This document shows, piece after piece, positions 25,101-32,582 of a stretch of DNA of 64,000 nt. The notes under the pieces are model-generated. The model saw only the letters and a program-made list of their open reading frames with translations. It searched no databases and was not told where the DNA came from. The stretch is from Euglena gracilis (taxonomy: Eukaryota > Euglenida > Euglenophyceae > Euglenales), in the NCBI GenBank assembly GCA_039621445.1, contig CP154954.1, positions 3,353,715 to 3,417,714 of the forward strand, written 5' to 3'. Each line of letters opens with the position of its first letter. Within the stretch, counting starts at the first letter, position 1. The translations under genes were made by a program, and so were the position numbers.

Positions 25101-28100
25101 ATCAAAAGAGGAAGTCGCGCCTGGTCATCCGTGGGGTCCTGGAAACTGCCTATCACCGACACCTGGGAGAACACCGGGTGGCCTTGCATTACGGTGAAAG
25201 TCTGGCCAGTGAAAGCGGCTGCCTGGCACCCCTGCCCTCTTCCAGACACAGGCAAAAACAGCACTGGCACACACAAACATGGTATCCACTCCAGAACCAT
25301 CAGGACATGGCCACCTGAAATGGCACTAAGTCCCAATACAACTCATGCTGGAGAAGAGAACGAAAAAACAACCATGTCTCCGCCCACATCAGAGACGGGC
25401 CAAATACCAAAGATCTATTTAATACCCCTGGGGAGGGGGGTCCACACCCCACCCACTCAGCCCGGTGCAGGACCCCGCCAGGCGGGGGGGGGGGGGGTCC
25501 GGCCCTGGACCCCCCCCCCATCCCCCCCACCCTGGGGGTCTTCTGACTGGACAAGTAGCCTGCCAAGTAATCTTCCTCGATTGGGTTTGAACAAAAAGGG
25601 AGCGGAGAGGGTTTATGACTGGTGGGGGGGGGGGGTATTCCACGATGCAAGTCATATAACTCCCTTCGGCTTCGAATGGTGTAAACGGAAATTTGTAAGA
25701 AAGCATGCAATGCTGTTGGTCTGGAAAAGTATTTCAGGCGAAACCAAATGGAATCACAACTTTACCAGGAAATTTGAAGAGACTTTTGTCACAAGTTTGT
25801 CAGAAAAAAACAGGCACAGGGATTTCGGCTCCGGGTTGGGAATAAAGAATATGATACAAAAATAAAATAAAAATCTGATATTATATTAGGATAATCATTA
25901 ATAATATAATGCTATGATACAATAATGATGTAAAAAAAATAATTATGAACTAACATAATAAAAGATTGAAAAATAATAACACAGTAAGAACATTGCTGGG
26001 CCATGCGGCTGACCAGTCTGAGTCCAGGACACAGGGACTTTCCAATCCCATTGCCACCAGGGGCAGAAGTGGGCAGACCCAGCCGTGGGATATCGAATCG
26101 CGGCGGGCGAAGGTCGTTGCCAGGGCCCTGCGCTCTCAATGCGATTTTGTTTGCATTTGCCCCGGGCTAGTGGTCAGGGCCAATGAGTTCTTTCTTCGCA
26201 ACCCCAAAATCAACCAAAATTCCATCCTGGAAAAGGGGTCCACGCAAGAACCATGAGCCAGTGGCTACCCAAACGTGGTCGATACAAATCCAGGCTTGTT
26301 TTTAGCCCCCCACCCACCTTGCCCAGCGCAGGACCCAGGGGGAGGGGGGCTCCCAAAAACCGCGCCGTGTGAGGCCATTTCCCAAAGAATTTCTGGCACT
26401 TCGTGCCGAAACCCATAACCAGGCATCTGGCCCAGGACCCCCCCCCCCCGCGGGGTCCAGCCCCGGACCCATCCCCCCCCAGGGGGGTCTTTTGACTTAA
26501 AAAGACTTAAAAAGAAACCTGTGCCCAATCCCACCATCCTGCAAAAACACCTTTTCTTTGTCAAAGAAGAAAAGCAGAGGGATCAGGAACATGTTCAGGG
26601 TCATTGCCCGCATGGACCACATCTTCCAAAAAAAACACATGTGTAGTAACCCAGGACGCCAGCAGGCAACTGGCCATAGGCCAGCACCCCACTGCCCTGC
26701 ACCATCAACGACAGCTCCGTGTTCTCACTCTCGCCCTCCGCCAGCAATGCATCGAACCGGTCAATCGATTGGTTCGATTCCAGGGTGGGGATAGGGCATT
26801 GGGGAGGCCAGTTTGTGAGCAGGGGAGGCAGCGGAGGGGCAAAAAGGCAAAGCAGGTTGTTATGCAAAAACATGCAAAAATCATGCAAGGCCAGAAATGC
26901 AAGTTCTGAATGAAATTCTGGAGAAACCTTCCGAAACTTCAACAAAAAAAATCTCAATCTCTTTTGGGTAAAAAAGCATGCATACTTACATCCCATAAAA
27001 AATCAAAATAAATGCAAGAATGCATAGAAAAAAGAACAGGATGGAATACCAAAAAAATGGTTGCAATGCATGTCATTTCGATACCCTGCATATCATGATA
27101 CAACTTTTACCTTGCATAATTTACAACAAATTGTGACATGCTTTTCAAAGCAGCAAAATTGCAATAATGCTATGCTGCACAATACTAAAATAAAGAACAA
27201 AAAACTAAGGGAACGGAATCCCTAAGGAGCAGATTTCTGTTGGAGATTCATATTCTTTTCAAAAATTGTGAGGTCGAAAAGAGATTATGCAAAAAAAGAA
27301 AATTCTCCCAGATACATATTTTCTTGAATTGTTCAAAAAATAAACCAATTTATGAAACAACATAATTTTCCCTCCTGCCCTCTGTTGAATGTCTGGGGGG
27401 ATCCACCTCAACCTGGACATCAACACACCCACGATGTTCTGGACCATTGAGTCCATGGAGTCCTGCGTGGTGCCTCGCAGCAGGTCCACAGAGGACGTCA
27501 TGAGGTCCATAAATACCACCCAGATGACGATGGCCGGCACTAGCGACAGGGCGAGGGTTGACACTTGGCAGCGTTGCCTGTCTGCATGGGAAGCAGCTGT
27601 CCGCAAACTGTCCGAATTCCAAAAAAAAATTACTCGGGCCAAAGGGTCCATTCGAGCTCAGGATAAGACCCAAGGGGAACGCTGTGGATGGCAAAGACAC
27701 TGGAGATCAGGCAGTAGACTTTGGTCATTTTGACCCCCTCCCCCCCCCCCTATGGTGAAGTTCACCGTTTGAAAGTTCACCGGGGGGTCCCGGACCCCCT
27801 CCCCCCCCCCCTCTGCCTAACCCATCGGTGAACTTCACCGGTGAAGTTCACCAGAGAGCACTTTTTGGGCCAAAATGGCCAAAAATGACATTTTTGGGCA
27901 AGTTTTCGGAAATTTTGATTAAATTCCACGAAGCATAAACTTCAAAATGACCGTTTTGAGAGGAAAGGAGCAAAATTTCACCAATCAAAATTTCACCCCG
28001 AACCATCAAAACAGTGAAGTTCACCGGTGAACTTCACCGGTGAACTTCACCGCCAAAAGTACCCCCCCTCCCCCCCGGTGAACGTTCACCGGTGAAGTTC

Positions 28101-28284
28101 ACTGGGGGGTCCACAGCCCCCCCCCGTACTGCCTAACCTCCACTGTGCTGTTCCTGGGCGCATTTGCATAAGAAAAAACAATAGGTGCAAGTATGGCACA
28201 ACAGACAACACAAAGGACGCCCCCAAATGGAGAGATGGAGGCCCCACTGTTGACTGCCTCCAACAGGTGCTCCCAGGGTCGCAT
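2801..28284 (-). CDS. receptor-type class III nucleotide cyclase, multi-exon gene (3' end missing)
   Basis: Composite of the exon entries below, read from 28284 down to 2801. The encoded protein would cross the membrane near its N-terminus, expose a Cache-like sensing region, cross again, and end in a cytosolic class III cyclase domain that makes cAMP or cGMP from ATP or GTP. Seen directly: metal-binding Asp in FTDIEGF, second metal Asp in DKFIGD, and the GIHTGECLVGNFG core. The Lys of DKFIGD aligns with the adenine-contacting Lys of adenylate cyclases, so cAMP is more likely. The final part (the usual GDTVNLAARLE-like block) was not found; left of 2801 are satellite and transposon. Exon order matches domain order throughout, which supports one gene, but some extracellular exons are assigned on coding character alone. 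It could be two adjacent genes or a 3'-truncated pseudogene. Confidence 0.72.
2931..4798. other. cyclase intron with G/C-tract and foldback repeats
   Basis: No exon recognised. It contains several C- or G-tracts of 7-10 nt (for example near 3210, 3365, 3710, 3950 and 4400) and one copy of the GGGAAACTGTCACCTGAC motif at about 4416. Confidence 0.5.
4799..4879 (-). CDS. cyclase exon: IVQHNGTIDKFIGDC
   Basis: An 81 nt, phase 0-0 exon between acceptor CACAG (4880-4884) and donor TCC|GTAGTT (4798 downward). It encodes NIVQHNGTIDKFIGDCINSS, the canonical segment with the second metal Asp and a Lys at the purine-specificity position. Confidence 0.88.
4885..7150. other. cyclase intron; A/T-rich and G/C-tract sequence
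   Basis: No exon seen. It holds a UUCG-type palindrome (TTCGGCGCCGAA at about 6080), copies of the AAACTGTCACCTGAC / ACAGTTTCCC motif (about 5180 and 5740), and a C-tract element at 6687-6944. Confidence 0.5.
6687..6944. mobile_element. C-tract TIR element, GTCGTACGAC family
   Basis: A 258 bp non-coding unit in a cyclase intron. The termini are TACCCG + C-run + TTGTCGTACGAC and its inverted complement GTCGTACGAC + G-run + CGGGTA. Inside are four copies of CAACCTGTGACC(A/G)GGGGG and CATAAC/CGTAAC words. MITE-like; no coding capacity. Confidence 0.75.
7152..7287 (-). CDS. cyclase exon: start of catalytic domain (FTDIEGF)
   Basis: Encodes AEKLTIMFTDIEGFSTICE, then TPATLVSVCTEYFEAMCS, the first strand (metal-binding Asp) and following helix of a class III cyclase domain. 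The acceptor is GGGATAG at 7288-7294. No GT donor fits the end, but AGC|GCCTTG gives a phase-0 GC donor that matches the phase-0 acceptor of the 4799-4879 exon. Confidence 0.88.
7300..9250. other. cyclase intron
   Basis: No recognisable exon. G- and C-tracts cluster at 8440-8480 and 8620-8720, with a GGAGGGGGTGG / CCACCCCC arrangement at about 8460-8830 resembling the 9340-9600 stretch (ACCCACCCACC words, a FTGGCC-like hairpin). Probably old repeats. Confidence 0.45.
9077..9183. repeat. foldback repeat GGGAAACTGTCACCTGAC ... GACAGTTTCCC
   Basis: Left arm GGGGAAACTGTCACCTGAC at about 9078; inner GTGACAGGTCCC at about 9120; outer GCGACAGTTTCCCGGG at about 9168. Related arms occur at about 4416, 5180, 5740, 17085 and 17130, so this is a dispersed intronic family. 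Confidence 0.6.
9251..9311 (-). CDS. cyclase exon: juxtamembrane signalling helix
   Basis: Encodes LHRFQASFTQMERGLRAFGN. This matches the linker pattern (..L..aF..M..gL.sFgkYVP) found between membrane segment and catalytic domain in many receptor cyclases. Acceptor GGGAG lies at 9312-9316. The right edge is uncertain because no GT follows; GG|GACTT or a GC/GA donor would be needed. Confidence 0.72.
9340..10998. other. cyclase intron with a possible small exon at 9640-9720
   Basis: The minus strand at 9640-9720 is open in two frames between an AG and a C-tract and might be an exon, but neither frame is recognisable. The rest is G/C-tract repeat with A/T-rich stretches (about 10095-10140). Confidence 0.4.
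10999..11105 (-). CDS. cyclase exon: second transmembrane segment
   Basis: Encodes RVAILGAVSAVAVLLPLGVG then LWLGTRLHALARGP. It is a hydrophobic helix of about 23 residues followed by a basic stop-transfer stretch, as expected for the segment between sensor and cytosolic domain. Donor CCCAGG|GTCCGC at 10998. Confidence 0.75.
11655..11845 (-). CDS. putative cyclase exon, extracellular
   Basis: Open frame with coding-like composition: VEAVVRLQPSSTLQCTVLML, then KNRASVMGSIDATNAQVDQS. It lies in the right order just before the membrane exon. The boundaries are not resolved and no domain is recognised. Confidence 0.5.
11985..12048. repeat. GGCA / GGCT / GGTT tetranucleotide tract
   Basis: Runs of GGCA, then GGCT, then GGTT in an intron. 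Open in all frames as (G/A/W)-rich nonsense. Confidence 0.9.
12190..12305. repeat. degenerate AATAC tandem repeat
   Basis: About ten loosely spaced AATAC(A/G)AT and CCTAAT words at 10-16 bp spacing, unlike the surrounding GC-rich DNA. Confidence 0.6.
13836..13985 (-). CDS. putative cyclase exon, extracellular
   Basis: A 150 nt exon between acceptor CGCAG (13986-13990) and a strong donor TACG|GTAGGT (13835 downward). It encodes SHGKYFSDSDVDLRYINPL, then NPPNVSAYRLWTCLQSDD and LIAQACQLLYG. No family recognised; the position places it in the ectodomain. Confidence 0.65.
14890..15245. repeat. tandem repeat, about 150 bp unit, two copies
   Basis: Units near 14920-15045 and 15065-15215 share TTTTGACC(C), ATGGGTTTC, CTCATTTTCGGCT and GGTTTTCCGGGTCCGGGAGGC. 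A third, more diverged copy is at about 15905-16080. Confidence 0.75.
15245..16970. repeat. long imperfect inverted repeat with arms of several hundred bp
   Basis: The left arm (about 15250-15850: ATGGCCGTAACTC, TCCAAGGGCTTC, GAGATATTTT, GGTCTCCAGGGGTATA) is matched in reverse complement by about 16390-16970 (TATCCCCAGAGGCC, AAGATATCTCGAAATG, GAAGCCCTTGGAATGC, GAGTTGTGGCCAT). The arms are diverged. Both flank a copy of the 150 bp unit. Confidence 0.7.
18362..19206. repeat. (ACAT)n satellite, about 0.84 kb
   Basis: Nearly pure ACAT with two internal (AC)n blocks (about 18670-18710 and 18890-18926) and scattered ACAG variants; it ends in a CGTA/GCAT variant. It produces false open frames of up to 366 codons on both strands. 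Confidence 0.97.
19230..19710. repeat. dispersed repeat copy A
   Basis: Direct repeat of 20310-20720. Shared blocks include GGAAAACCACATTTTTTCAC, CAATGGCA(C)TTTTTTGCTTC and AAAAATGGGGTTTTGGGGG, all in the same order. Confidence 0.75.
19793..19897 (-). CDS. cyclase exon: Cache-like strand and helix
   Basis: A 105 nt exon encoding FAAQNGTWMLLTINIAAATL, then SDQLQSELAGFPDGQ. It resembles the G.w.l..dI....Ls..L pattern of the membrane-distal Cache strand and its following helix. Acceptor CCCAG at 19898-19902; donor CAA|GTGCCC. Confidence 0.65.
20095..20265. repeat. GGTTGGG / CCCAACC inverted words
   Basis: Six or more GGTTGGG or CCCAACC words, repeated GGCCGCGGCC and GCCACGGCC, and two TGATTTG(G)TTGGG units form overlapping hairpins. 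Confidence 0.6.
20310..20720. repeat. dispersed repeat copy B
   Basis: Second copy of 19230-19710, same orientation, about 1.08 kb away. It is followed by a palindrome CCCGGCGCCTTTGGCGCCGG at about 20848. Confidence 0.75.
21305..21473 (-). CDS. cyclase exon: extracellular, Trp-rich Cache segment
   Basis: A 169 nt exon. It starts with one base of a split codon after CCCCCAAG and ends at AAG|GTGCTT. It encodes APGPKLPQWENGWLPTMAFN, then KWTGQVALVRRQSTGAGPW. Its phase matches the 22030-22142 exon, giving YYDR-VAPGPKLPQWENGW, similar to the YD.R.RPWY..A....W pattern of Cache sensors. Confidence 0.7.
22030..22142 (-). CDS. cyclase exon: D..TG and YYDR Cache motif
   Basis: A 113 nt exon after TTTTTAG (22143-22149) encoding SVDPQSNVTQVDQITGKPTR, then LIASQPAPSAYYDR. 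It ends in two bases (AG) before GCCCCA, a GC donor. Joined to 21473 it restores frame. D..TG followed by YD.R is typical of dCache domains. Confidence 0.72.
22385..22560 (-). CDS. cyclase exon: extracellular segment
   Basis: Encodes RPRFRVAPAPGSYIPTFFVT, then FVAFYNTFLNSTFGNRTVYS and MAMAANEKVSVLGWG. The composition is coding-like and N-glycosylation sequons (NST, NRT) fit an ectodomain. Edges not resolved. Confidence 0.55.
23444..23543. mobile_element. C-tract foldback element, AAATATAAAA family
   Basis: A 100 bp near-palindrome: TATAAACCCCCCCCAAATAT..., CCCCCCCGG, a centre of about 25 bp, then the inverted complement ending GGGGGGTTATA. Same plan as the transposon ends at 22 and 2275, with a different A/T word. 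Confidence 0.7.
23756..23875. repeat. one-sided G-tract array, AAATATAAAA family
   Basis: Five GGGGGGG(TTTTATATTT) units in one orientation only, following a CCGGCGCTTCGCGCCGG hairpin. Probably half of a foldback element. Confidence 0.6.
23890..23950. repeat. CCTCAA hexamer tandem
   Basis: Perfect and imperfect (CCTCAA)n with CCTCAATGTC variants. Short and internal to an intron, so not a telomere. Confidence 0.7.
25064..25231 (-). CDS. putative cyclase exon, extracellular
   Basis: A 168 nt exon between AGGGCAG and TTTGAG|GTGTGG, encoding CQAAAFTGQTFTVMQGHPVF, then SQVSVIGSFQDPTDDQAR and LPLLMNVSTTFHIFFFE. Good splice signals and coding composition; domain not recognised. Confidence 0.62.
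25400..26640. other. cyclase intron
   Basis: Two related C/G-tract repeats (25430-25560 and 26290-26530) share GGACCC + C-run, GGGGTC and CTTTTGACT..AAG words, also seen at about 10860-10960. Between them is an AT-rich stretch (25855-25990). A further exon near 26030-26130 is possible but unsupported. Confidence 0.45.
26650..26805 (-). CDS. putative cyclase exon, extracellular
   Basis: Encodes TLESNQSIDRFDALLAEGES, then ENTELSLMVQGSGVLAYGQL and PAGVLGYYT. Coding-like; possible donors are CTGG|GTTACT or ACAT|GTGTTT. Lies directly after the N-terminal membrane exon in gene order. Confidence 0.58.
27413..27577 (-). CDS. cyclase exon: N-terminal membrane helix and following helix
   Basis: Encodes STLALSLVPAIVIWVVFMDL, then MTSSVDLLRGTTQDSMDSMV and QNIVGVLMSR. 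It is a signal-anchor helix followed by an amphipathic helix with spaced S/T, the usual start of a Cache receptor ectodomain. Donor CCAG|GTTGAG; acceptor ACAG or ATGCAG. Confidence 0.72.
27750..28125. repeat. GGTGAACTTCACC palindromic-word element
   Basis: About ten copies of the dyad GGTGAA(G/C)TTCACC, many in tandem inverted pairs, sit at both ends and around 28015-28050. They bracket C-tracts and GGGGTCC words, with a unique A/T-rich centre (27860-28010). It lies wholly inside one cyclase intron. Confidence 0.75.
28138..28284 (-). CDS. putative first exon of the cyclase gene (membrane segment)
   Basis: Starts at an ATG (28284) and encodes MRPWEHLLEAVNSGASISPF, then GGVLCVVCCAILAPIVFSYA and NAPRNSTVE, ending at GAG|GTTAGG. 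It has one hydrophobic helix. A slightly later donor (CA|GTACGG) would join it in phase to 27413-27577. It could instead belong to another gene. A possible exon further right (about 28620-28670, acceptor CTCTGCAG) is too weak to call. Confidence 0.5.
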
Positions 28285-28759
28285 ATTCCGGGGGAGGTGG
28301 GCTTACAGCCACCCCCCCCCCCCGCCCACTGACCGGGTCACGGTCGGGGGTTCCTACTGACCAGGGGCGGGGCGGGGGGGGGGGGGGGCGTACACGCCCC
28401 CCAATCTACAACCCCTGACCAGGAGGGTAATTGTACGCTCCTCCTTACCTACAACTCATGACCATGGGGTGTCGGTGGGCAAATGGGTGGGGGGGGGGTA
28501 CAAGAGAGACTGAAGCGGGGGCGGAGAAAACCTGCTGCGAATCAACAGAAAAATCCAGTCCATGGGCTGGGGAATTGGAGACCCTGCCAGGGCACAAGGG
28601 TCAGTACAAAGGTGAACGGGATGCGGATCTCCATGCAGCAGAGAACCTCCCTGCAGAGAAAGTGGGTGGCCATCGGGTCGACCACCAAAACTGCCCCACT
28701 CGGGTCACCCCCCTGTTGCTAACCCTGTCAAGGCAAATATAACAACGCTCTTCGGAAAA

Positions 28760-29407
28760 AATTCAACTGTGGGCTTGAAGTCTTAACCCCCCATTCCTTC
28801 AAATGATCACAAATTGTTTTCACATTCTGATCATCATCAAAAAAAAAGATTTGGTTGGAGTTCAAAGGTGTCCACGTGGTCGAGTTCAACAAAATTGATG
28901 ACGTGGAGGAGGCTCCACGGCAACACCTTTTTTCCAGCCAGGACCTGTTCAGGGGTTTTTTTTAAGACGGGGGGGAGGGGGGCAGGGGGTCAGCACCCAC
29001 CCACCCCCCCTGGGGTGGGCCCCCGGGGGGGTCCCAGGGGACCCAGCCACTTTTGCCCGAAAATGGCTAAAATGCTAAAAATAGCACCGTTTTCAAAATT
29101 AAGGCACCTTCGGCACCGAAAAGGTTATACCTACCAGGGGGTCCAAGAGACCCACCCACCCTATCCCCCTTCCCCCCGGGGGGAGGGGGTCCAAGACTAA
29201 AAAAAAAAGCCCCCTGGGACCTGTTTCCAGCTGGCTTGCTGGACCCATCTCCCCACTGGGTTCCTCAAGAAATTCTCCATTTTGTTTGGATGTCACCCCC
29301 CTTGAATCTCGCACCAAACAGTGCTCCAATTGAGAACACAATTGTTTGTCGAGGTGCCATATAATCCGACTCAACAGGGGCAAAAAAATGAACCCTGACA
29401 GAGCCAA
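28760..29407. other. no gene recognised
   Basis: Contains G/C-tract repeats at 28970-29060 and 29140-29200 with a GGCACCTTCGGCACC hairpin at about 29101. No convincing exon on either strand. Confidence 0.5.
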
Positions 29408-29980
29408 CTACCCTCACCCCCCCCCCTAATTCCCCCCCCCTAATTGGCTAATTGGGGGGTCCTTAAGGGAGGTCCATTAGCCAATTAGGGGGGGTTACCA
29501 TGCCCCCCCCCATATAAGACCCCCCCCCATATAAGCCCCCCCCCATATAAGACCCCCCCTGGCCGGCCGAAGGCCGGCCCTTTGGCCGGGACCGACCCCC
29601 CCCCCATATAAGAACCCCCCCCATATAAGACCCCCCCCCTAGGATTTTGGCTCCCGAGGGGGGGGTCTTATATGGGGGGGGCATGGTAGCCCAATTGGCC
29701 AATGGACGTTCCCTTGGCCAACTTTGGCCAATTTCGGCAAGGGCTCAGAAAACCTCCAAAATCGTCCGTTTCGAAAATGTTAAAAATTGCCAGATAAGAA
29801 AAAGTCATAACCAATCCAAAAATGCTCAAAAAATCGACCAATTTTGCACACGTCAAAAATTATGGGGTCGGGGTCCTCGAGCCCCCCCCCCCCCCTAATT
29901 GTCCCCCCCCCCTAATTGGCTAATTGGGGGTCTGAAGGAGCCCGGCCATTAGCCAAATAGGGGGGGGGGGGTGAGGGTAG
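29408..29980. mobile_element. C-tract TIR element, TAATTGG family (with nested element)
   Basis: Termini CTACCCTCACCCCCC and GGGGGGTGAGGGTAG are exact inverted complements. Each is followed inward by TAATT(G/C) words, C-tracts and GGCTAATTGGGG hairpins. A second element (29496-29688) is nested inside. Confidence 0.7.
29496..29688. mobile_element. C-tract TIR element, ATATAAGA family (nested)
   Basis: Begins TACCATGCCCCCCC and ends GGGGGGGCATGGTA. Several direct CATATAAGACCCCCCC units occupy the left; a GGCCGGCCGAAGGCCGGCC hairpin lies in the centre; one inverted unit lies at the right end. This is the same plan as the transposon at 22-2275. A second copy is at 42055-42196. Confidence 0.78.
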
Positions 29981-30375
29981 GGGGTGGCTACCGGCCACCT
30001 GGCTGAAGCCCAAACCCAGCTCGGTTGAAGAATTCTCGCCCCCAAAATACTTTGAGCTGAAATCACCTCAAAAAATACTCAGAACGATCATTTTGGCCCT
30101 TTCAGTCCCCTTTTAAAATAAACATCGGTCCAACCCGACATAGCTTTGCCGGACCCCCCCCCCTGGCTGGTAGTTGTTGTTGGCTGATTGGATCCCCGAT
30201 AGGGTCAGGGTCCTCACCAGCTTTAAGTTCCCTGAACCGCACATATCAAGGTTAAAAGAAACATGTGTTTTGCTGTATAATAGCTGAAAGTATGTTTTGA
30301 ATACCTGCAAACCCCATCCGCCCTCAGCATTCCTCAGATGTATTTGTGTGTTTGCCCACATAAAAGAGGAAGATG

Positions 30376-30745
30376 CCATGCCCCCCCCCCCGAGCTATTC
30401 CCGTCCCCGGGACCCTTTACGGCCCAATGGGAACAGTACGGGGGGGGGGACAGCTCGGGGGGGGGGGGGGGACCTAGGTCCCCCCCCCCGAGCTATTCCC
30501 ATACCCGACCCTCGGGCAACTCAAAAGGGGTCATTTTTGGCAACTTTTTTGGATATTTGCAAATAATGGTCAATTTTGAGCACATTTGCCAAAAGGTGAT
30601 TTTTGAAAATGGTCCAAAAACGTCGATTTTTGAGCACTTTTTGGGAAGTTCTTTGTGAAAAGTGCTTTGACAGTGAGCTATTCCTGTCCCCCCAATGGGA
30701 ATAGCTCGGGGGAGGGAACAGCTCGGGGGGGGGGGGGGGGCATGG
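30376..30745. mobile_element. C-tract TIR element, GAGCTATTCCC family, full copy
   Basis: Ends CCATG + C-run + GAGCTATTCCC and the inverted complement with G-run + CATGG. The core (about 30520-30670) has TTTTTGAAAATGGTCCAAAA and GACAGTGAGCTATTCC. Other copies at 30793, 39668, 47671 and 50955. Confidence 0.8.
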
Positions 30746-30792
30746 TATATCTCTCTAAAATATTATGCATGTGTGCATAGTATATACAAACA

Positions 30793-30910
30793 TACCATGC
30801 CCCCCCCACCGAGCCCTGAGCTATTCCTGTCCCAAGAACCTTTACGTCTCATTGGGAACACTGCGGGGGGAGGGGGGGGGACAGCTCGAGGTGGGACCTA
30901 GGTGCCCCAC
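30793..30910. mobile_element. C-tract element, GAGCTATTCCC family, truncated
   Basis: The left TIR (TACCATG + C-run) and first inner inverted pair are present. The copy ends at about 30905 without the core or right TIR. Confidence 0.65.
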
Positions 30911-30944
30911 GAAGTCCACTACACTGTAACTTATATGTATACTA

Positions 30945-31400
30945 TACTCTACAACACTACACTACACTACACTACACTACACTACACTACACTGCACTAC
31001 ACTACACTACACTACACTACACTACACTATACTATACTGTATAGTGTAGTATAGTGTAGTACTACTATATATATACTAGTATGTATACTACTAGTATACT
31101 ACACTATACTCTACTGTACTATACTATACTATACTATACTATACTATACTATACTATACTATACTATACTATACTATACTATACTATACTATACTATACT
31201 ATACTATACTATACTATACTATACTATACTATACTATACTATACTATACTATACTATACTATACTATACCATACTATACTCTTCTATACTATACTATACT
31301 ATACTATACTATACTATACTATACTATACTACACTATACTATACGAAACTATACTATACTATACTATACTATACAACTATACTACACTATACTATACTGA
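30945..31400. repeat. (ACTAC)n then (ACTAT)n pentanucleotide satellite
   Basis: ACTAC units (30945-31030) pass into TATAC/ACTAT units (31098-31400). A five-base unit is open in every frame and encodes a TILYY-type repeat, which is not a gene. Confidence 0.95.
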
Positions 31401-31585
31401 CATGCCCCCCCATATTATACCCCCCCCTGGGAGCCATTTTCTGGGGGGAGGTACATGATGCGGGGGTACAATATGGGGGGGGCCAAGGTCATGGTCCGTG
31501 GTCACTCCGATCGAAACCATACACAATCAATCCAATGGGGGGGGGAACATTATGGGGGGTACAATAGGGGGGGGGGGGCATGGTA
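31400..31585. mobile_element. C-tract TIR element, ATATTGTA family, with empty retrotransposon site
   Basis: Starts ACATGCCCCCCCATATTATA and ends with a G-run + CATGGTA. Inside, GGGGCCAAGGTCATGGTCC (about 31480-31498) is the uninterrupted form of the site into which the LTR element at 51813-57585 inserted. Confidence 0.8.
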
Positions 31586-32230
31586 TACTATACTATACTA
31601 TACTATACTATACTATACTATACTATACTATACTATACTATACTATACTATACTATACTATACTATACTATACTATACTATACTATACGAGACGAGACTA
31701 GACTATACTATACGAGACTATACTATACTATACTATACTATACTATACTATGTACTATACGATACTATACTATACGAGACTATACTATACTATACTACGA
31801 GACGAGACTATACGATACTATACTATACTATACTATACTCTACGAGACGACTCTACTCTACGAGACTACGATACGATACTATACGAGACGACTATACTAT
31901 ACTATACTATACGATACTATATACTATACTATACTATACTATACTATACTATACTATACTATACTATACTATACTATACTATACTATACGAGGACTATAC
32001 TATACTATTACCATACTATACTATACTAACTATACTATATATACTACTATACTATACTACTATACTACGAGACTATACTTACTACTACTATATACTACTA
32101 TACTATACTATACTATACTATACTATACTATACTATACTATACTATACTATGCTATACTATACTATACTATACTATACTATACTATACTATACAACACTA
32201 TACTATACTATACTATACTATACTATACTA
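31586..32230. repeat. (ACTAT)n satellite with ACGAG variants
   Basis: A pentamer array in which ACGAG and ACTCT variants cluster at 31690-31900 and 32060-32080. No genes. Confidence 0.95.
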
Positions 32231-32443
32231 TAACGTGACCCCCCCCTATATGACACCCCCCCCTAATAGCTGCCCCCCCCCCTTGGGGGCGACAATTAGG
32301 GGGGGGGGGTTACCCATGGACCCAAAGGAAATGTGGGGTAATTGAGTAAACCCCCCCCTAATTGACACCCCCCCCTAATAGTCGCCAGGGGGGTCAAAAC
32401 GCTCCCGGGGGGGTGCCATTTAGGGGGGGGGGGGGTCACGTTA
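32231..32443. mobile_element. C-tract TIR element, TAACGTGA family
   Basis: Ends TAACGTGACCCCCCC and GGGGGGGTCACGTTA. Inner words are CCTAATAG(T/C), GGCGACAATTAGGG and ACCCATGGACCCAAAGG. The flanks are pure TATAC satellite. Copies at 34072, 47467 and 51599. Confidence 0.82.
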
Positions 32444-32582
32444 CTATACTATACTATACTATACTATACTATACTATACTATACTATACTCTACTCTACT
32501 ATACTATACTATACTATACTATACTATACTATACTATACTATACTATACTATACGATACTATACTATACTATACTATACTAT

